From NCBI RefSeq assembly GCF_001424125.1, contig NZ_LMQI01000005.1:279567-343566 (forward strand): a DNA stretch of 64,000 nucleotides, written 5' to 3'. Below the pieces are notes generated by a model. The model was not told the DNA's origin. It saw only the letters and a list, made by a program, of their open reading frames with translations, and made no database searches. The position numbers were made by a program, and so were the translations under genes. Origin of the DNA: Cellulomonas sp. Leaf395. Lineage in GTDB: Bacteria > Actinomycetota > Actinomycetes > Actinomycetales > Cellulomonadaceae. This document shows, one piece after another, positions 39,155 through 47,165 of the stretch. Each line of letters begins with the position of its first letter. The stretch's first letter is position 1.

Positions 39155-40270
39155 GCGGAGCTCCGCGACGAGGCCGCCGTCGGGGCGCGGGGTCAGGAGG
39201 AGCCGGCCGCCGTGATGGTCGGCGACGGCCTGCACCACGGTGAGCCCCAGCCCGACGCCGCCGCCGGCCGCGGTCCGGTCGGCGGCGCCACGCCGGAACG
39301 GGAGGACGAGGTCCGCGGCGGCCCCCGGTGGCACCAGCGGACCGGTGTTCTCGACGACCACCCGCCCGATGCCCGGCTCGGCGGTCAGCCGGATCGCGAC
39401 GTGGCCGTGCTCCACGTTGTGGTGTTCCGCGTTGTCCACGAGGTTCGCCACCGCGCGGGCCAGCAGGGCCGGCTCGCCGGGCACGGTCACGTCGGTGAGG
39501 TGCACCTCCCAGGTGAGCTCGTCCTCGGGCGTGCGGGTCTGGTCCACGGCGTCGGCGACCAGGGCCCGTAGGTCCACCGGGCGGGGCGGTCCGGTCGCCT
39601 CGCCGGACTGCGCGCGGGCGAGCACGAGCAGCCCGTCGATCGTCCGGGCTGCCCGCCGGCTCTGCTCGAGCGCGGTCGTCGCGGCGGCGCGCAGGTCGTC
39701 GGCGTCGGCGTCGGGGTCCGCGAGCGCGACGTCGAGTGCCGCCCGCTGGTTGGCCAGGGGAGTCCGCAGCTCGTGCGACATCGTGGCCACGAGTCGGCGC
39801 TCCGAGGTCACCGTGCTCTGCACCCGGCCCAGCAGCTCGTCGAACGTGTCGGCCAGCGCGCGCAGCTCGTCGCGCGGGCCACCCAGGGCGATGCGTTCGT
39901 CGAGGGAGTCCGCGGAGATGCGCCGTGCCCGGGCGGTGATGGTGTGGACGGGAGCGAGGAGCCGGCCCGCGACGACCCAGCCGATGCCGACGGACACCGC
40001 CGTGACGAAGGCCAGCGCGAACCACGAGCTCTGGGCGAGCTGCGCTGTCTCGTCCGTGCCGTCGTCGTCGCGCGACTCCGTGACGACGGGCCCGGGGGGC
40101 GGGCCGTCGGCGTCTGCGCCCGGTGCCTGCTGCGTCGTCGCGCTGCCGGACTGCACCTCGCCCCGCGTGACCAGCCCGTACACGAGCGTGAGCAGCACCG
40201 CGCCGGACACCGCGATGATGACGGTGTACGCGATGGTGAGCCGCCAGCGGACGCTCAGCGACCGTCTCAC
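39131..40270 (-). CDS. Sensor histidine kinase
   Basis: A 379-residue membrane kinase of the EnvZ/OmpR-partner class. Two transmembrane helices (about 10-34 and 83-104) flank a short, Gln/Pro/Asp-rich extracellular loop of ~48 residues, which suggests it senses the envelope or a membrane partner. HAMP (about 104-156) leads into the DHp box ATMSHELRTPL (about 163-173, phospho-accepting His). The catalytic domain has N-box LVDNAEHH near 272-279 and GGGVGLGLTVV near 335-345. The GTG at 40270 begins 4 nt after the regulator stop. It presumably controls the divergent lipoprotein/ABC cassette. Confidence 0.9.
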   Translation of the reverse strand: MRRSLSVRWRLTIAYTVIIAVSGAVLLTLVYGLVTRGEVQSGSATTQQAPGADADGPPPGPVVTESRDDDGTDETAQLAQSSWFALAFVTAVSVGIGWVVAGRLLAPVHTITARARRISADSLDERIALGGPRDELRALADTFDELLGRVQSTVTSERRLVATMSHELRTPLANQRAALDVALADPDADADDLRAAATTALEQSRRAARTIDGLLVLARAQSGEATGPPRPVDLRALVADAVDQTRTPEDELTWEVHLTDVTVPGEPALLARAVANLVDNAEHHNVEHGHVAIRLTAEPGIGRVVVENTGPLVPPGAAADLVLPFRRGAADRTAAGGGVGLGLTVVQAVADHHGGRLLLTPRPDGGLVAELRLPTHGTT

Positions 40271-40274
40271 GCGA

Positions 40275-40934
40275 TCACGCCAGCACGCGGTATCCGGCGC
40301 CGCGGAGCGTCTCGACGAGCGGAGGGTCGCCGAGCTTGCGGCGCAGCCCGACCATCGTGACCCGGACAGCGTTGGTAAACGGGTCGGCGTTCTCGTCCCA
40401 CACGCGCGCCAGCAGGTCCTCGGCGGACACCACGGCGCCGGCGGCCCGCACCAGCTCGACGAGGACGCCGTACTCCTTGAGCGTGAGGTCGAGCGGTCGA
40501 CGGTCGCGCGTCACGGCGCGTCGGGCGACGTCCACCCGGAGGCCGGCTGCCTCGAGGACGGGCGGTTGCGCCGGCGCGGTGCGGCGGGCCAGGGCCTGCA
40601 CGCGGGCGAGCAGCTCCGCGAACGCGAACGGCTTGGCCAGGTAGTCGTCCGCGCCGAGACCGAACCCGTCGACCTTCTCCTGCAGCCCGCCCGCCGCGGT
40701 GAGCATGAGGATCCTGGCCGGCGACCCGGACGCGAGGAGCGCACGGCACACGTCGTCCCCGTGCACCACCGGCAGGTCGCGGTCGAGCAGGATCACGTCG
40801 TAGGGGTTGAGCGTCGCGAGCTCGAGGGCCGTGCCGCCGTCCATGGCCACGTCGGCGGCGTATCCCGCCCGGCGCAGGCCACGGGCCAGCGCGTCGGCCA
40901 TCACCTCTTCGTCCTCGGCCACGAGCACACGCAC
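40275..40934 (-). CDS. OmpR-family response regulator
   Basis: A 219-residue two-domain regulator. The receiver domain has AEDEE (acidic pocket, about 7-11), phospho-accepting Asp in ILLDRDLP (about 51), a conserved Thr in MLTA (about 78-81) and Lys in LAKPF (about 100-104). The C-terminal winged helix (from ~125) includes LTLKEYGVLVEL and the RVTMVGLRRKLG recognition region. The GTG at 40934 begins VRVLVAEDE; a longer frame is rejected. It is co-transcribed with the kinase (gap 4 nt), divergent from the export cassette across 167 bp, and most likely regulates it. Confidence 0.92.
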   Translation of the reverse strand: MRVLVAEDEEVMADALARGLRRAGYAADVAMDGGTALELATLNPYDVILLDRDLPVVHGDDVCRALLASGSPARILMLTAAGGLQEKVDGFGLGADDYLAKPFAFAELLARVQALARRTAPAQPPVLEAAGLRVDVARRAVTRDRRPLDLTLKEYGVLVELVRAAGAVVSAEDLLARVWDENADPFTNAVRVTMVGLRRKLGDPPLVETLRGAGYRVLA

Positions 40935-41101
40935 CGCGCACCTCCGTCCCGGCCCCCACGTGGGCCGTCCGCGCAGCATCGGCTCCGTCGTGTTCAGCCA
41001 GCGTAAGGGCGTGGCCCCGCCGGACGTCGAGGCCCAACGCTCGCCGAACGGGCGACGCGGTGGGCTGGCCCCATCAGCCGACCATGACGAGGAGAACGAC
41101 C

Positions 41102-41710
41102 ATGAGCCCTCTGGCCGCCACCCCACCGCGCGCCGGCCGACGTCGCCGCGTCGCTCAGGCCCTCGCGGCTGTGTGCCTGCTCGGCGCGGTCGCCGCGTGC
41201 ACCCCGGCGAAGGGCCCCCTGCTTCCCGGAGCCGGGGGAGCGACGTCCGGGGCCCCGTCGGCGTCCTCCTCCGCCCTCGCCCCCGAGGACGCGATGCTCG
41301 CATGGGCGCAGTGCATGCGCGACCACGGCGTGGACGTGCCCGACCCGACCGACGGGCAGTACCGGCTCGGCGACGGTGGCAGCCTCACGCCCGGGCAGGG
41401 CGAGGCCGCGGACGACGCGTGCGAGCCCTGGCAACGGATGGCCGAGTCGGGTGCGGGCGCGGAGCCCCTGACCGCGGAGCAGAAGCAGTCGTTCCTGGAC
41501 CACGCCCAGTGCATGCGCGACCGCGGCTGGGACATGCCCGACCCGACGTTCGACGGCGGACAGGTGAAGTCCGAGTTCCGGCGTGGCGCCGAGAGCGGCA
41601 CCGGCGACCCCGCACCGGGCGACCCGCAGTTCGAGCAGGACATGCAGGAGTGCACCGTCGAGGCGGGCGTGGAGCTGCCGGACGGCTCGACCGAGGGACA
41701 GGAGAAGTGA
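41102..41710 (+). CDS. Lipoprotein with a duplicated CMRxxGxDxPDPT module
   Basis: A 202-residue secreted lipoprotein. A basic n-region (RRRR), a hydrophobic core and a lipobox ending VAAC put the lipid Cys near residue 35. The mature part has two repeats, AQCMRDHGVDVPDPT (about 73) and AQCMRDRGWDMPDPT (about 136). Each is followed ~30-40 residues later by another Cys, so each module has one Cys pair, possibly a disulfide or metal site. I know no assigned function. The ATG at 41102 has GAGGAG 7 nt upstream; GTG 41060 and ATG 41084 are alternatives. It is co-translated with the adaptor gene, so it is probably an outer subunit of the exporter. Confidence 0.7.
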   Translation: MSPLAATPPRAGRRRRVAQALAAVCLLGAVAACTPAKGPLLPGAGGATSGAPSASSSALAPEDAMLAWAQCMRDHGVDVPDPTDGQYRLGDGGSLTPGQGEAADDACEPWQRMAESGAGAEPLTAEQKQSFLDHAQCMRDRGWDMPDPTFDGGQVKSEFRRGAESGTGDPAPGDPQFEQDMQECTVEAGVELPDGSTEGQEK

Positions 41711-42744
41711 CGAAGCCGCGGCACGCCGCCGGACTGGCCCTCGCAGTCGTCGTCCCGCTGGCCGCGTGCGGTGCGCCACCGGGCGGCGCCGATCCGACGG
41801 CGTCGCCACCCGCATGGACCACCCGGACGGTCGCCCGCACCGACCTTGTCTCGACCGCGACCGCGAGCGGCGAGGTCGGCCACGGGGCGACGACCTCGGT
41901 CGCGGCGCGTACGCCCGGCACGGTGACGTGGCTCGCCGCCGTCGGATCGACGGTGGCGGCCGGTCAACCCGTCTACGCCATCGACACCCGGCCCGTCGTT
42001 CGTCTTGCGGGGGCCGCCCCGGCGTGGCGTGACCTCGGTCCCTCCTCCGCCGCCGGCGCCGACGTCCGCCAGCTCGAGCAGGCGATCACGGACCTCGGGT
42101 ACGCCGCCGGCCTGGACCTGACCGTCGACGAGGACTGGACGTCGGTCACGACCGCGGCCGTCAAGCGGTGGCAGAAGTCCCTGGGCGTGACGCAGACCGG
42201 CACGGTCCGGCTCGGCGACGTGCTGTTCACGCCGCGGGACGTCCGCGTCGTCGAGCAGCTGGCCGAGCTCGGCGCGCCCGTCGACCCGGGGATGCCGGTG
42301 CTCGCTCTGGGCGCGACGCACCGGGTCGTCACGGTCCCCCTGCGGTCCAGTCAGGCCGCGCTCGCGCCGGTCGGCGGGACCGCGTCCCTCACGCTGCCCG
42401 ACGGCACGACGGCGGAGGGCACGATCACGGCGGCGGAGATCGTGACCGTCGACGAGCAGCAACAGCTCTCGGTCACGATCACGCCCGCCGAGCAGCACCT
42501 CGACGGGCTGGCGGAGGGCACGCCCGTCGAGGTCGGCCTCGACCAGACCGTCGCGACCGACGTGCTCGTCGTGCCGGTGACCGCGCTGGTCGCGCTCGCC
42601 GACGGCGGGTACGGCGTGCAGAAGGTGCTCGCAGACGGCACGTCGAGCTATGTCACGGCGAGCACCGGAGCGTTCGCCGGGACGTCCGTCGAGATCTCCG
42701 GCGACGAGGTCGCCGAGGGTGACGAGGTCGTGGTGACCCCGTGA
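41707..42744 (+). CDS. Efflux adaptor lipoprotein with inserted peptidoglycan-binding domain
   Basis: A 345-residue lipoprotein (signal peptide with lipobox LAAC, Cys ~21). A biotinyl-lipoyl-like hairpin half appears at about 43-95 ([29 protein letters not shown]). A peptidoglycan-binding repeat follows at about 115-170 ([16 protein letters not shown]...[18 protein letters not shown]), then beta-barrel and membrane-proximal domains as in HlyD/MacA adaptors (about 175-345). This mosaic of adaptor plus wall-binding domain is typical of Gram-positive MacB-type systems, where it tethers the pump to peptidoglycan. The GTG overlaps the lipoprotein stop, and it overlaps the ATPase gene by 4 nt. Confidence 0.85.
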   Translation: MTKPRHAAGLALAVVVPLAACGAPPGGADPTASPPAWTTRTVARTDLVSTATASGEVGHGATTSVAARTPGTVTWLAAVGSTVAAGQPVYAIDTRPVVRLAGAAPAWRDLGPSSAAGADVRQLEQAITDLGYAAGLDLTVDEDWTSVTTAAVKRWQKSLGVTQTGTVRLGDVLFTPRDVRVVEQLAELGAPVDPGMPVLALGATHRVVTVPLRSSQAALAPVGGTASLTLPDGTTAEGTITAAEIVTVDEQQQLSVTITPAEQHLDGLAEGTPVEVGLDQTVATDVLVVPVTALVALADGGYGVQKVLADGTSSYVTASTGAFAGTSVEISGDEVAEGDEVVVTP

Positions 42745-43433
42745 GCGTCCTCGACCTCGTCGGTGTCACGAAGACGTACGGCAGCGGCCCGGCGGCTCTC
42801 ACGGTGCTGCACGGCGTCGACCTCGCCGTGGAGGCGGGGGACTACATGGCGGTCGTCGGGCCGTCGGGATCGGGCAAGTCGACGCTGCTGCACGTCATGG
42901 GCGCGCTCGACCGACCGACGACGGGCCGCGTGCGGCTGGTCGGCGACGACGTGACGACGCTGTCCGACGCCGCGCTGTCCCGGGTCCGCGCCGTGCGTCT
43001 CGGCTTCGTGTTCCAGCAGTTCTTCCTGCTGGACGGCCGGTCGGCGCTCGAGAACGTGGCCGACGGGCTGCTCTACCAGGGTGTCCGGCGGCCCGAGCGG
43101 CTGCGCCAGGCGCGGGCGGCGCTGGACCGGGTGGGGCTCTCCGACCGCGTGCGGCACACCCCGACGGAGCTGTCGGGCGGGGAGTGCCAGCGCGTCGCCG
43201 TGGCACGGGCGCTCGTGCACGCGCCGCAGATCCTCCTGGCGGACGAGCCGACGGGCAACCTCGACCAGGCGTCCGGCGCCGCCGTGCTCGAGCTGCTCGA
43301 CTCGTTGCACGCGGACGGCGCGACGATCGTCGTCGTCACGCACGACGAACGGATCGCGGGACGGCTCCCGCGGGTGGTCTCCATGCGCGACGGCCGCGTC
43401 GAGCACGAGACCTGCCCGGGGGTGGCGGCATGA
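42741..43433 (+). CDS. ABC transporter ATP-binding protein (MacB/LolD type)
   Basis: A 230-residue ATPase. The Walker A is GPSGSGKST (about 39-47), the signature [15 protein letters not shown] (about 141-155; Cys replaces the usual Gln), and the Walker [13 protein letters not shown] (about 162-173), followed by an H-loop VVTHDER. The ADEPTGNLD sequence is typical of the MacB/LolD/FtsE class, which powers mechanotransmission transporters. GTG 42741 overlaps the adaptor stop by 4 nt, and it overlaps the permease gene by 4 nt. It pairs with the downstream permease. Confidence 0.94.
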   Translation: MSVLDLVGVTKTYGSGPAALTVLHGVDLAVEAGDYMAVVGPSGSGKSTLLHVMGALDRPTTGRVRLVGDDVTTLSDAALSRVRAVRLGFVFQQFFLLDGRSALENVADGLLYQGVRRPERLRQARAALDRVGLSDRVRHTPTELSGGECQRVAVARALVHAPQILLADEPTGNLDQASGAAVLELLDSLHADGATIVVVTHDERIAGRLPRVVSMRDGRVEHETCPGVAA

Positions 43434-44626
43434 CGCGGACGGAGGTCCGCCGCATGTCCGTTGCCGACCTGCTCCGGGTGAGCGCCCGAGGACTCACGGT
43501 GCGCCCGGGCCGCACCGCCCTGTCCGCCCTGGGCATCGCGATCGGGATCACGGCGCTCGTCGGGGTGCTCGGGCTGTCGGAGTCGTCGCGTGCCGACCTG
43601 CGCGCCCAGCTGGACGCGCTCGGCACCAACCTCCTCACGGTCGCCCCGGGGCAGGGGCTCCTGGGAGACGAGGGCACGCTGCCCGACGAGTCGGTCGCGA
43701 TGGTCGCCCGGATCCCCACCGTCTTGGCGGCCTCGGCGGTCCGTGCCGTCGACGCCACCGTGCGCCGGTCCGACAAGGTCCCCGAGAGCCGGACCAGCGG
43801 AATCTCCGTGCTCGCGGCCGACCTCGACCTGCTCGACGCGGTGGCCGCGTCCGTGCAGGAGGGGCGGTGGCTCGACGCGGCGACGGAGCGCTACCCCGCG
43901 GTCGTGCTCGGGGCGACGACCGCCCGACGGCTCGGCATCGGCCCGCTCGCCGGCGGGGTCGACGTGTCGCTCGCGGGCCGTCCGTTCACGGTCGTCGGGA
44001 TCCTCGACCCCGTGGTGCTCGCCCCCGAGCTGGACGAGGCGGCGCTGGTCGGGACGACGGTCGCGTCCACGTTCGTCGACGACGACCTCCACCCGTCCGC
44101 CGTCTACGTGCGCGTCGACCCGGAGCAGGTGGTGGCCACCCGCGCGGTCCTCGGTCGGACGGCGGACCCCGCCGCCCCCGACGAGGTCCGCGTGTCCCGT
44201 CCGTCCGACGCCCTTGCGGCTGGAGCGGCGGCCGACCGGTCGTTCACGCTCCTCGCGGTCGGGCTCGGCGCGGTCGCGCTGCTCGTCGGCGGTGTGGGCA
44301 TCGCCAACGTCATGGTCGTGTCGGTGCTCGAGCGGCGCCGCGAGATCGGGGTGCGACGGGCGCTCGGCGCCCCGCGGAGCTCGATCGGCGGCCAGTTCCT
44401 CATCGAGTCGGTGCTGCTGTCCCTGCTCGGCGGGATCGCCGGTGTCGTGCTCGGCGTCGCGGTGACCTGGGTGTTTGCCTCTCACCAAGGGCGGGCCGTG
44501 ATGGTGCCGTGGCTGCCCGTGATCGCCGGCCTCGCCTGCTCGCTCGCCGTGGGGTCGATCGTCGGTCTCTACCCGGCGCTGCGGGCGGCCCGGGTGCCTC
44601 CGACCGAGGCACTGCGCTCGGTCTGA
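43430..44626 (+). CDS. ABC transporter permease (MacB/FtsX type)
   Basis: A 398-residue permease. One transmembrane helix near 25-48 ([19 protein letters not shown]) is followed by a large ~230-residue extracellular domain, then three helices (about 280-395) ending [14 protein letters not shown], the conserved family C-terminus. [27 protein letters not shown] (about 285-311) is the FtsX coupling region. Such proteins drive export of peptides, antibiotics or lipids without a channel through the membrane. The ATG overlaps the ATPase stop; a second ATG eight codons in is possible. A 12-bp hairpin follows 14 bp after the stop. The substrate is unknown. Confidence 0.9.
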   Translation: MTRTEVRRMSVADLLRVSARGLTVRPGRTALSALGIAIGITALVGVLGLSESSRADLRAQLDALGTNLLTVAPGQGLLGDEGTLPDESVAMVARIPTVLAASAVRAVDATVRRSDKVPESRTSGISVLAADLDLLDAVAASVQEGRWLDAATERYPAVVLGATTARRLGIGPLAGGVDVSLAGRPFTVVGILDPVVLAPELDEAALVGTTVASTFVDDDLHPSAVYVRVDPEQVVATRAVLGRTADPAAPDEVRVSRPSDALAAGAAADRSFTLLAVGLGAVALLVGGVGIANVMVVSVLERRREIGVRRALGAPRSSIGGQFLIESVLLSLLGGIAGVVLGVAVTWVFASHQGRAVMVPWLPVIAGLACSLAVGSIVGLYPALRAARVPPTEALRSV

Positions 44627-44640
44627 CGGGCGGACATGAC

Positions 44641-44678
44641 GACGGGCGGGACGTCCCGAGTGGGGTGTCCCGCCCGTC
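44641..44678. terminator. 12-bp perfect hairpin between ABC permease and the sulfur operon end
   Basis: GACGGGCGGGAC (44641-44652) pairs with GTCCCGCCCGTC (44667-44678) around a 14-nt loop. It lies 14 bp after the permease stop and 8 bp past the end of the convergent minus-strand gene, so it can end both units. Confidence 0.8.
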
Positions 44679-44686
44679 GGCTGACG

Positions 44687-45172
44687 TCAGCCGAGCTCGC
44701 TGGTGCCCGAGTACAGGTGCAGCACGGGGACCTGGAGCTCCTCGCGGGCCCGGGAGGCCCAGTCGCGGTGGAACGTGTCCTCGATCGCGTGCGGGTAGGT
44801 CACGACGGCGACCTCGACCACGTCGCCGTCGGCGACCGCGGCCTTCAGCGCGGGCAGCGGGTCGTCGTCGACCACGGAGCCCGTGGCGGGACGGCCGGCC
44901 GTGATGAAGGCGGCGATGCTGCCGGCCAGCCGCTCGTCCGCCGTGGCCTTCGCCTCGTGGGAGGAGGGCTCCTTGCCGAGGGCGCGGTGCCACGCCTCCT
45001 TGAGCTCCCCGAGGCTGAGGTTGTCGATGATCGTGGAGATGAGGGGCCGGTCCGTGTCCGCCGGGACGAGGACGCGGTACGCGTACGTATCGCCCTCGTG
45101 CAGGGCGAGCAGCTTCTCGACGTCGGCGCTGGCGAGGGTGTCCTCCGTGAGGACGATGATCGTGTCGGTCAC
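44687..45172 (-). CDS. Conserved hypothetical protein, alpha/beta (USP-like) fold
   Basis: A 161-residue soluble protein that I do not recognise by name. It starts with a beta strand (IIVLTEDTLASADVEKLLAL), has a long variable helical middle (about 48-100, LGELKEAWHRALGKEP) and ends with two further strands (VVEVAVVTYP at about 117-126, VPVLHLYSG). The order and the acidic/Asp content look like a Rossmann or universal-stress-protein fold, but no ATP-binding GxxG(S/T) signature is present. The GTG overlaps the RibD-like gene stop by 4 nt, so it belongs to the end of the sulfur operon and is terminated by the 44641-44678 hairpin. Confidence 0.65.
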   Translation of the reverse strand: MTDTIIVLTEDTLASADVEKLLALHEGDTYAYRVLVPADTDRPLISTIIDNLSLGELKEAWHRALGKEPSSHEAKATADERLAGSIAAFITAGRPATGSVVDDDPLPALKAAVADGDVVEVAVVTYPHAIEDTFHRDWASRAREELQVPVLHLYSGTSELG

Positions 45173-45963
45173 GCGCCGAGCCTAACCACCTGCCAGCGAC
45201 CCAGCAGCACGCCGTCCGCGTGGAGCAGGTGCGACAGGGTCAGGGCGCGGGCCGGTGCGAACCAGGTCGGCAGGTGGGTGACGCGACCGGCGGGTCCGCC
45301 GACCAGCTGCGGGCTCCACGTCAGGCACAGCTCGTCGACCAGGTCGGCGTCCACCAGCTGGGCCAGCAGGGTCGGTCCACCTTCGGCGAGGACGTGCACC
45401 AGCCCGCGGTCGGCGAGGGCCGCGATGACGGCACGGGGGTCGACCGCCCCGGGCACCCCGGCGTCCGCGACGATCACCCGGTCGGCGCCGACGCGCGCAC
45501 GCAGCGTGTCCAGTGACGGGGCCGAGCCGGTGGTGAGCACGAGCGGGGGGCGGTCGGTGTCGAGCAGGGAGTCGGGGAGGTCCCCGCTCGCCGTGACGAC
45601 CGCGAGCTCGAGAGCGTCGGCGCGCCCGAGCGCTGCGCGTGCCGCCCGGAGCTCCGCCGGGACGTCCAGAGGCGTGTAGCGCTCCGCGCGGACCGTGCCG
45701 GCGCCGACCAGGACCACGTCCGCCAGCGCGCGCAGCACGCGGAACACGCGGAAGTCCGCGGGCCCGTTGATGGACCCGCTCACCCGGTTGGCGCCCGTCG
45801 CCGCGCCGTCGACGGTACCGACCATGTTGGCGCGCACATGCGGTCCTCCCGTCGACCCGGACGCGAACAGCGCGACCAGCTCTGCCTCGTCGGACCGCGG
45901 CGCGAGCAGGCGGACCGGTGCGTCCACCGGGACCAGGAGGTCGAGTGCAGGCAGGTCGGGCAC
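45169..45963 (-). CDS. RibD C-terminal-type (pyrimidine reductase-like) NADPH reductase
   Basis: A 264-residue stand-alone member of the RibD-C/DHFR-like superfamily. The NADPH-binding motif VVLVGAGTVRAERY is at about 83-96, and the C-terminal signature VLAEGGPTLLAQLVDADLVDEL at about 192-213. The substrate side has NMVGTVDGAATGANRVSG near 46-63. The RibD reductase domain converts a pyrimidine in riboflavin biosynthesis, but no deaminase domain is present and no other rib gene is nearby, so the substrate is uncertain. It begins 9 bp after the cysG stop on the same strand and is coupled to the next gene by a 4-nt overlap. Confidence 0.85.
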   Translation of the reverse strand: MPDLPALDLLVPVDAPVRLLAPRSDEAELVALFASGSTGGPHVRANMVGTVDGAATGANRVSGSINGPADFRVFRVLRALADVVLVGAGTVRAERYTPLDVPAELRAARAALGRADALELAVVTASGDLPDSLLDTDRPPLVLTTGSAPSLDTLRARVGADRVIVADAGVPGAVDPRAVIAALADRGLVHVLAEGGPTLLAQLVDADLVDELCLTWSPQLVGGPAGRVTHLPTWFAPARALTLSHLLHADGVLLGRWQVVRLGA

Positions 45964-45972
45964 GTCGCCAAC

Positions 45973-47163
45973 CTAGGCCAGGACGTCCGCCAGGGCAGCG
46001 ACGTCGCCGATCACCACGACCGCCGGGTTGCCGACACCGCGCTCCCGGGCAAGGTCCGCGATGTCGGCGAGGGTGCCGACGGTGGTGCGCTGTCCGGGCA
46101 GCGTGCCCTTCTCCACGATGGCGACGGGCGTGCCGGGGTCCTTGCCGTGCGTCAGGAGCGCCCGAGTGTGCGACGACAGCTGCGCGACGCCCATCAGCAG
46201 CACGAGCGTGCCCTCGAGGCGCGCGAGCACCTCCCAGTCGGGGGCCGCGTCGTGCGCCGACAGGATGGTGAGCTGGCGGGCGAGCCCACGGTGCGTGACG
46301 GGGATGCCGGCGGCCGCGGGGACGGCGAGCGCGCTCGTCACCCCGGGGACGACCTCGACCGGGACGCCCGCGGACACGCACGCGAGCACCTCCTCGCCGC
46401 CGCGGCCTAGCACGAACGGGTCGCCGCCCTTGAGCCGCACCACCCGGTTGCCGGCCTGGGCGCGCTCGACGAGCACGGCGTTGATCTCGGTCTGGGTGAG
46501 GGTGTGCGCGTGCGGGGACTTGCCCGCTTCGATGATCTCGACCGCAGGGTCGAGCTCGGCCAGCAGGGCGCGGGGTGCCAGGCGGTCGACGACGACCACG
46601 TCGGCCTCGGCCAGCGCCCGGCGACCGCGGGTGGTGATGAGCCCGGGATCACCCGGGCCGCCGCCGACGAGCGTGACGCTGCCCGTCGTGGGGCGGTGAT
46701 GCCGCAGAGGCAGCCCTCCGGTGTCGAGCAGGAGCGCGACGGCGTCGCGCAGGGCGACGGCCCGGCGGGGGTCACCGCCGGCGCCGACGGCGACGGTGAC
46801 GCTGCCGGACCGGGCGACGGCGGGCGTCCAGGCGCTCGACGCGCTCGCGGCGTCCGCCCGTACGCACCAGAGGCGCGAGGCCTCGGCGTCGGCCGCGACG
46901 GCGTCGTCCACCGCGCGGTCGCCCGTGGCCGTGTGGACCAGCCAGGCGCCGTCGAGGTCGGTGGTCAGGTACTCCCGTGCCCGCCAGGTCACGCGGCCCG
47001 CGGCGACGTGCTCCGTGAGGTCCTCGCAGAGCGCCGGCGCGACGACGAGGACGTCGCCGCCGTCCTCGATCAGCCGAGCCGCGCGTCGAGCGGCGACCGG
47101 ACCGCCGCCGACGACGACGACGCGTCGGCCGGTGACGTCGAGGAAGAGCGGGTGCGCAGGCAC
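45973..47163 (-). CDS. cysG: Siroheme synthase-type protein: precorrin-2 dehydrogenase + uroporphyrinogen-III methyltransferase
   Basis: A 396-residue fusion that makes the siroheme precursor for sulfite reductase. An N-terminal NAD-binding precorrin-2 dehydrogenase domain starts VVVVGGGPVAARRA (about 16-29). The methyltransferase domain opens with VTLVGGGPGDPGL at about 165 and has the SAM/substrate loops VVRLKGGDPFVLGRGGEE (about 245-262) and TYPR-like regions. It is ~60 residues shorter than E. coli CysG (457 aa); the missing part lies between the domains, where the dimerisation/chelatase helices occur, so a separate ferrochelatase may insert iron. It begins 3 nt after cysN stops and completes the sulfite-reduction set. 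Confidence 0.88.
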   Translation of the reverse strand: MPAHPLFLDVTGRRVVVVGGGPVAARRAARLIEDGGDVLVVAPALCEDLTEHVAAGRVTWRAREYLTTDLDGAWLVHTATGDRAVDDAVAADAEASRLWCVRADAASASSAWTPAVARSGSVTVAVGAGGDPRRAVALRDAVALLLDTGGLPLRHHRPTTGSVTLVGGGPGDPGLITTRGRRALAEADVVVVDRLAPRALLAELDPAVEIIEAGKSPHAHTLTQTEINAVLVERAQAGNRVVRLKGGDPFVLGRGGEEVLACVSAGVPVEVVPGVTSALAVPAAAGIPVTHRGLARQLTILSAHDAAPDWEVLARLEGTLVLLMGVAQLSSHTRALLTHGKDPGTPVAIVEKGTLPGQRTTVGTLADIADLARERGVGNPAVVVIGDVAALADVLA

Positions 47164-47165
47164 CG

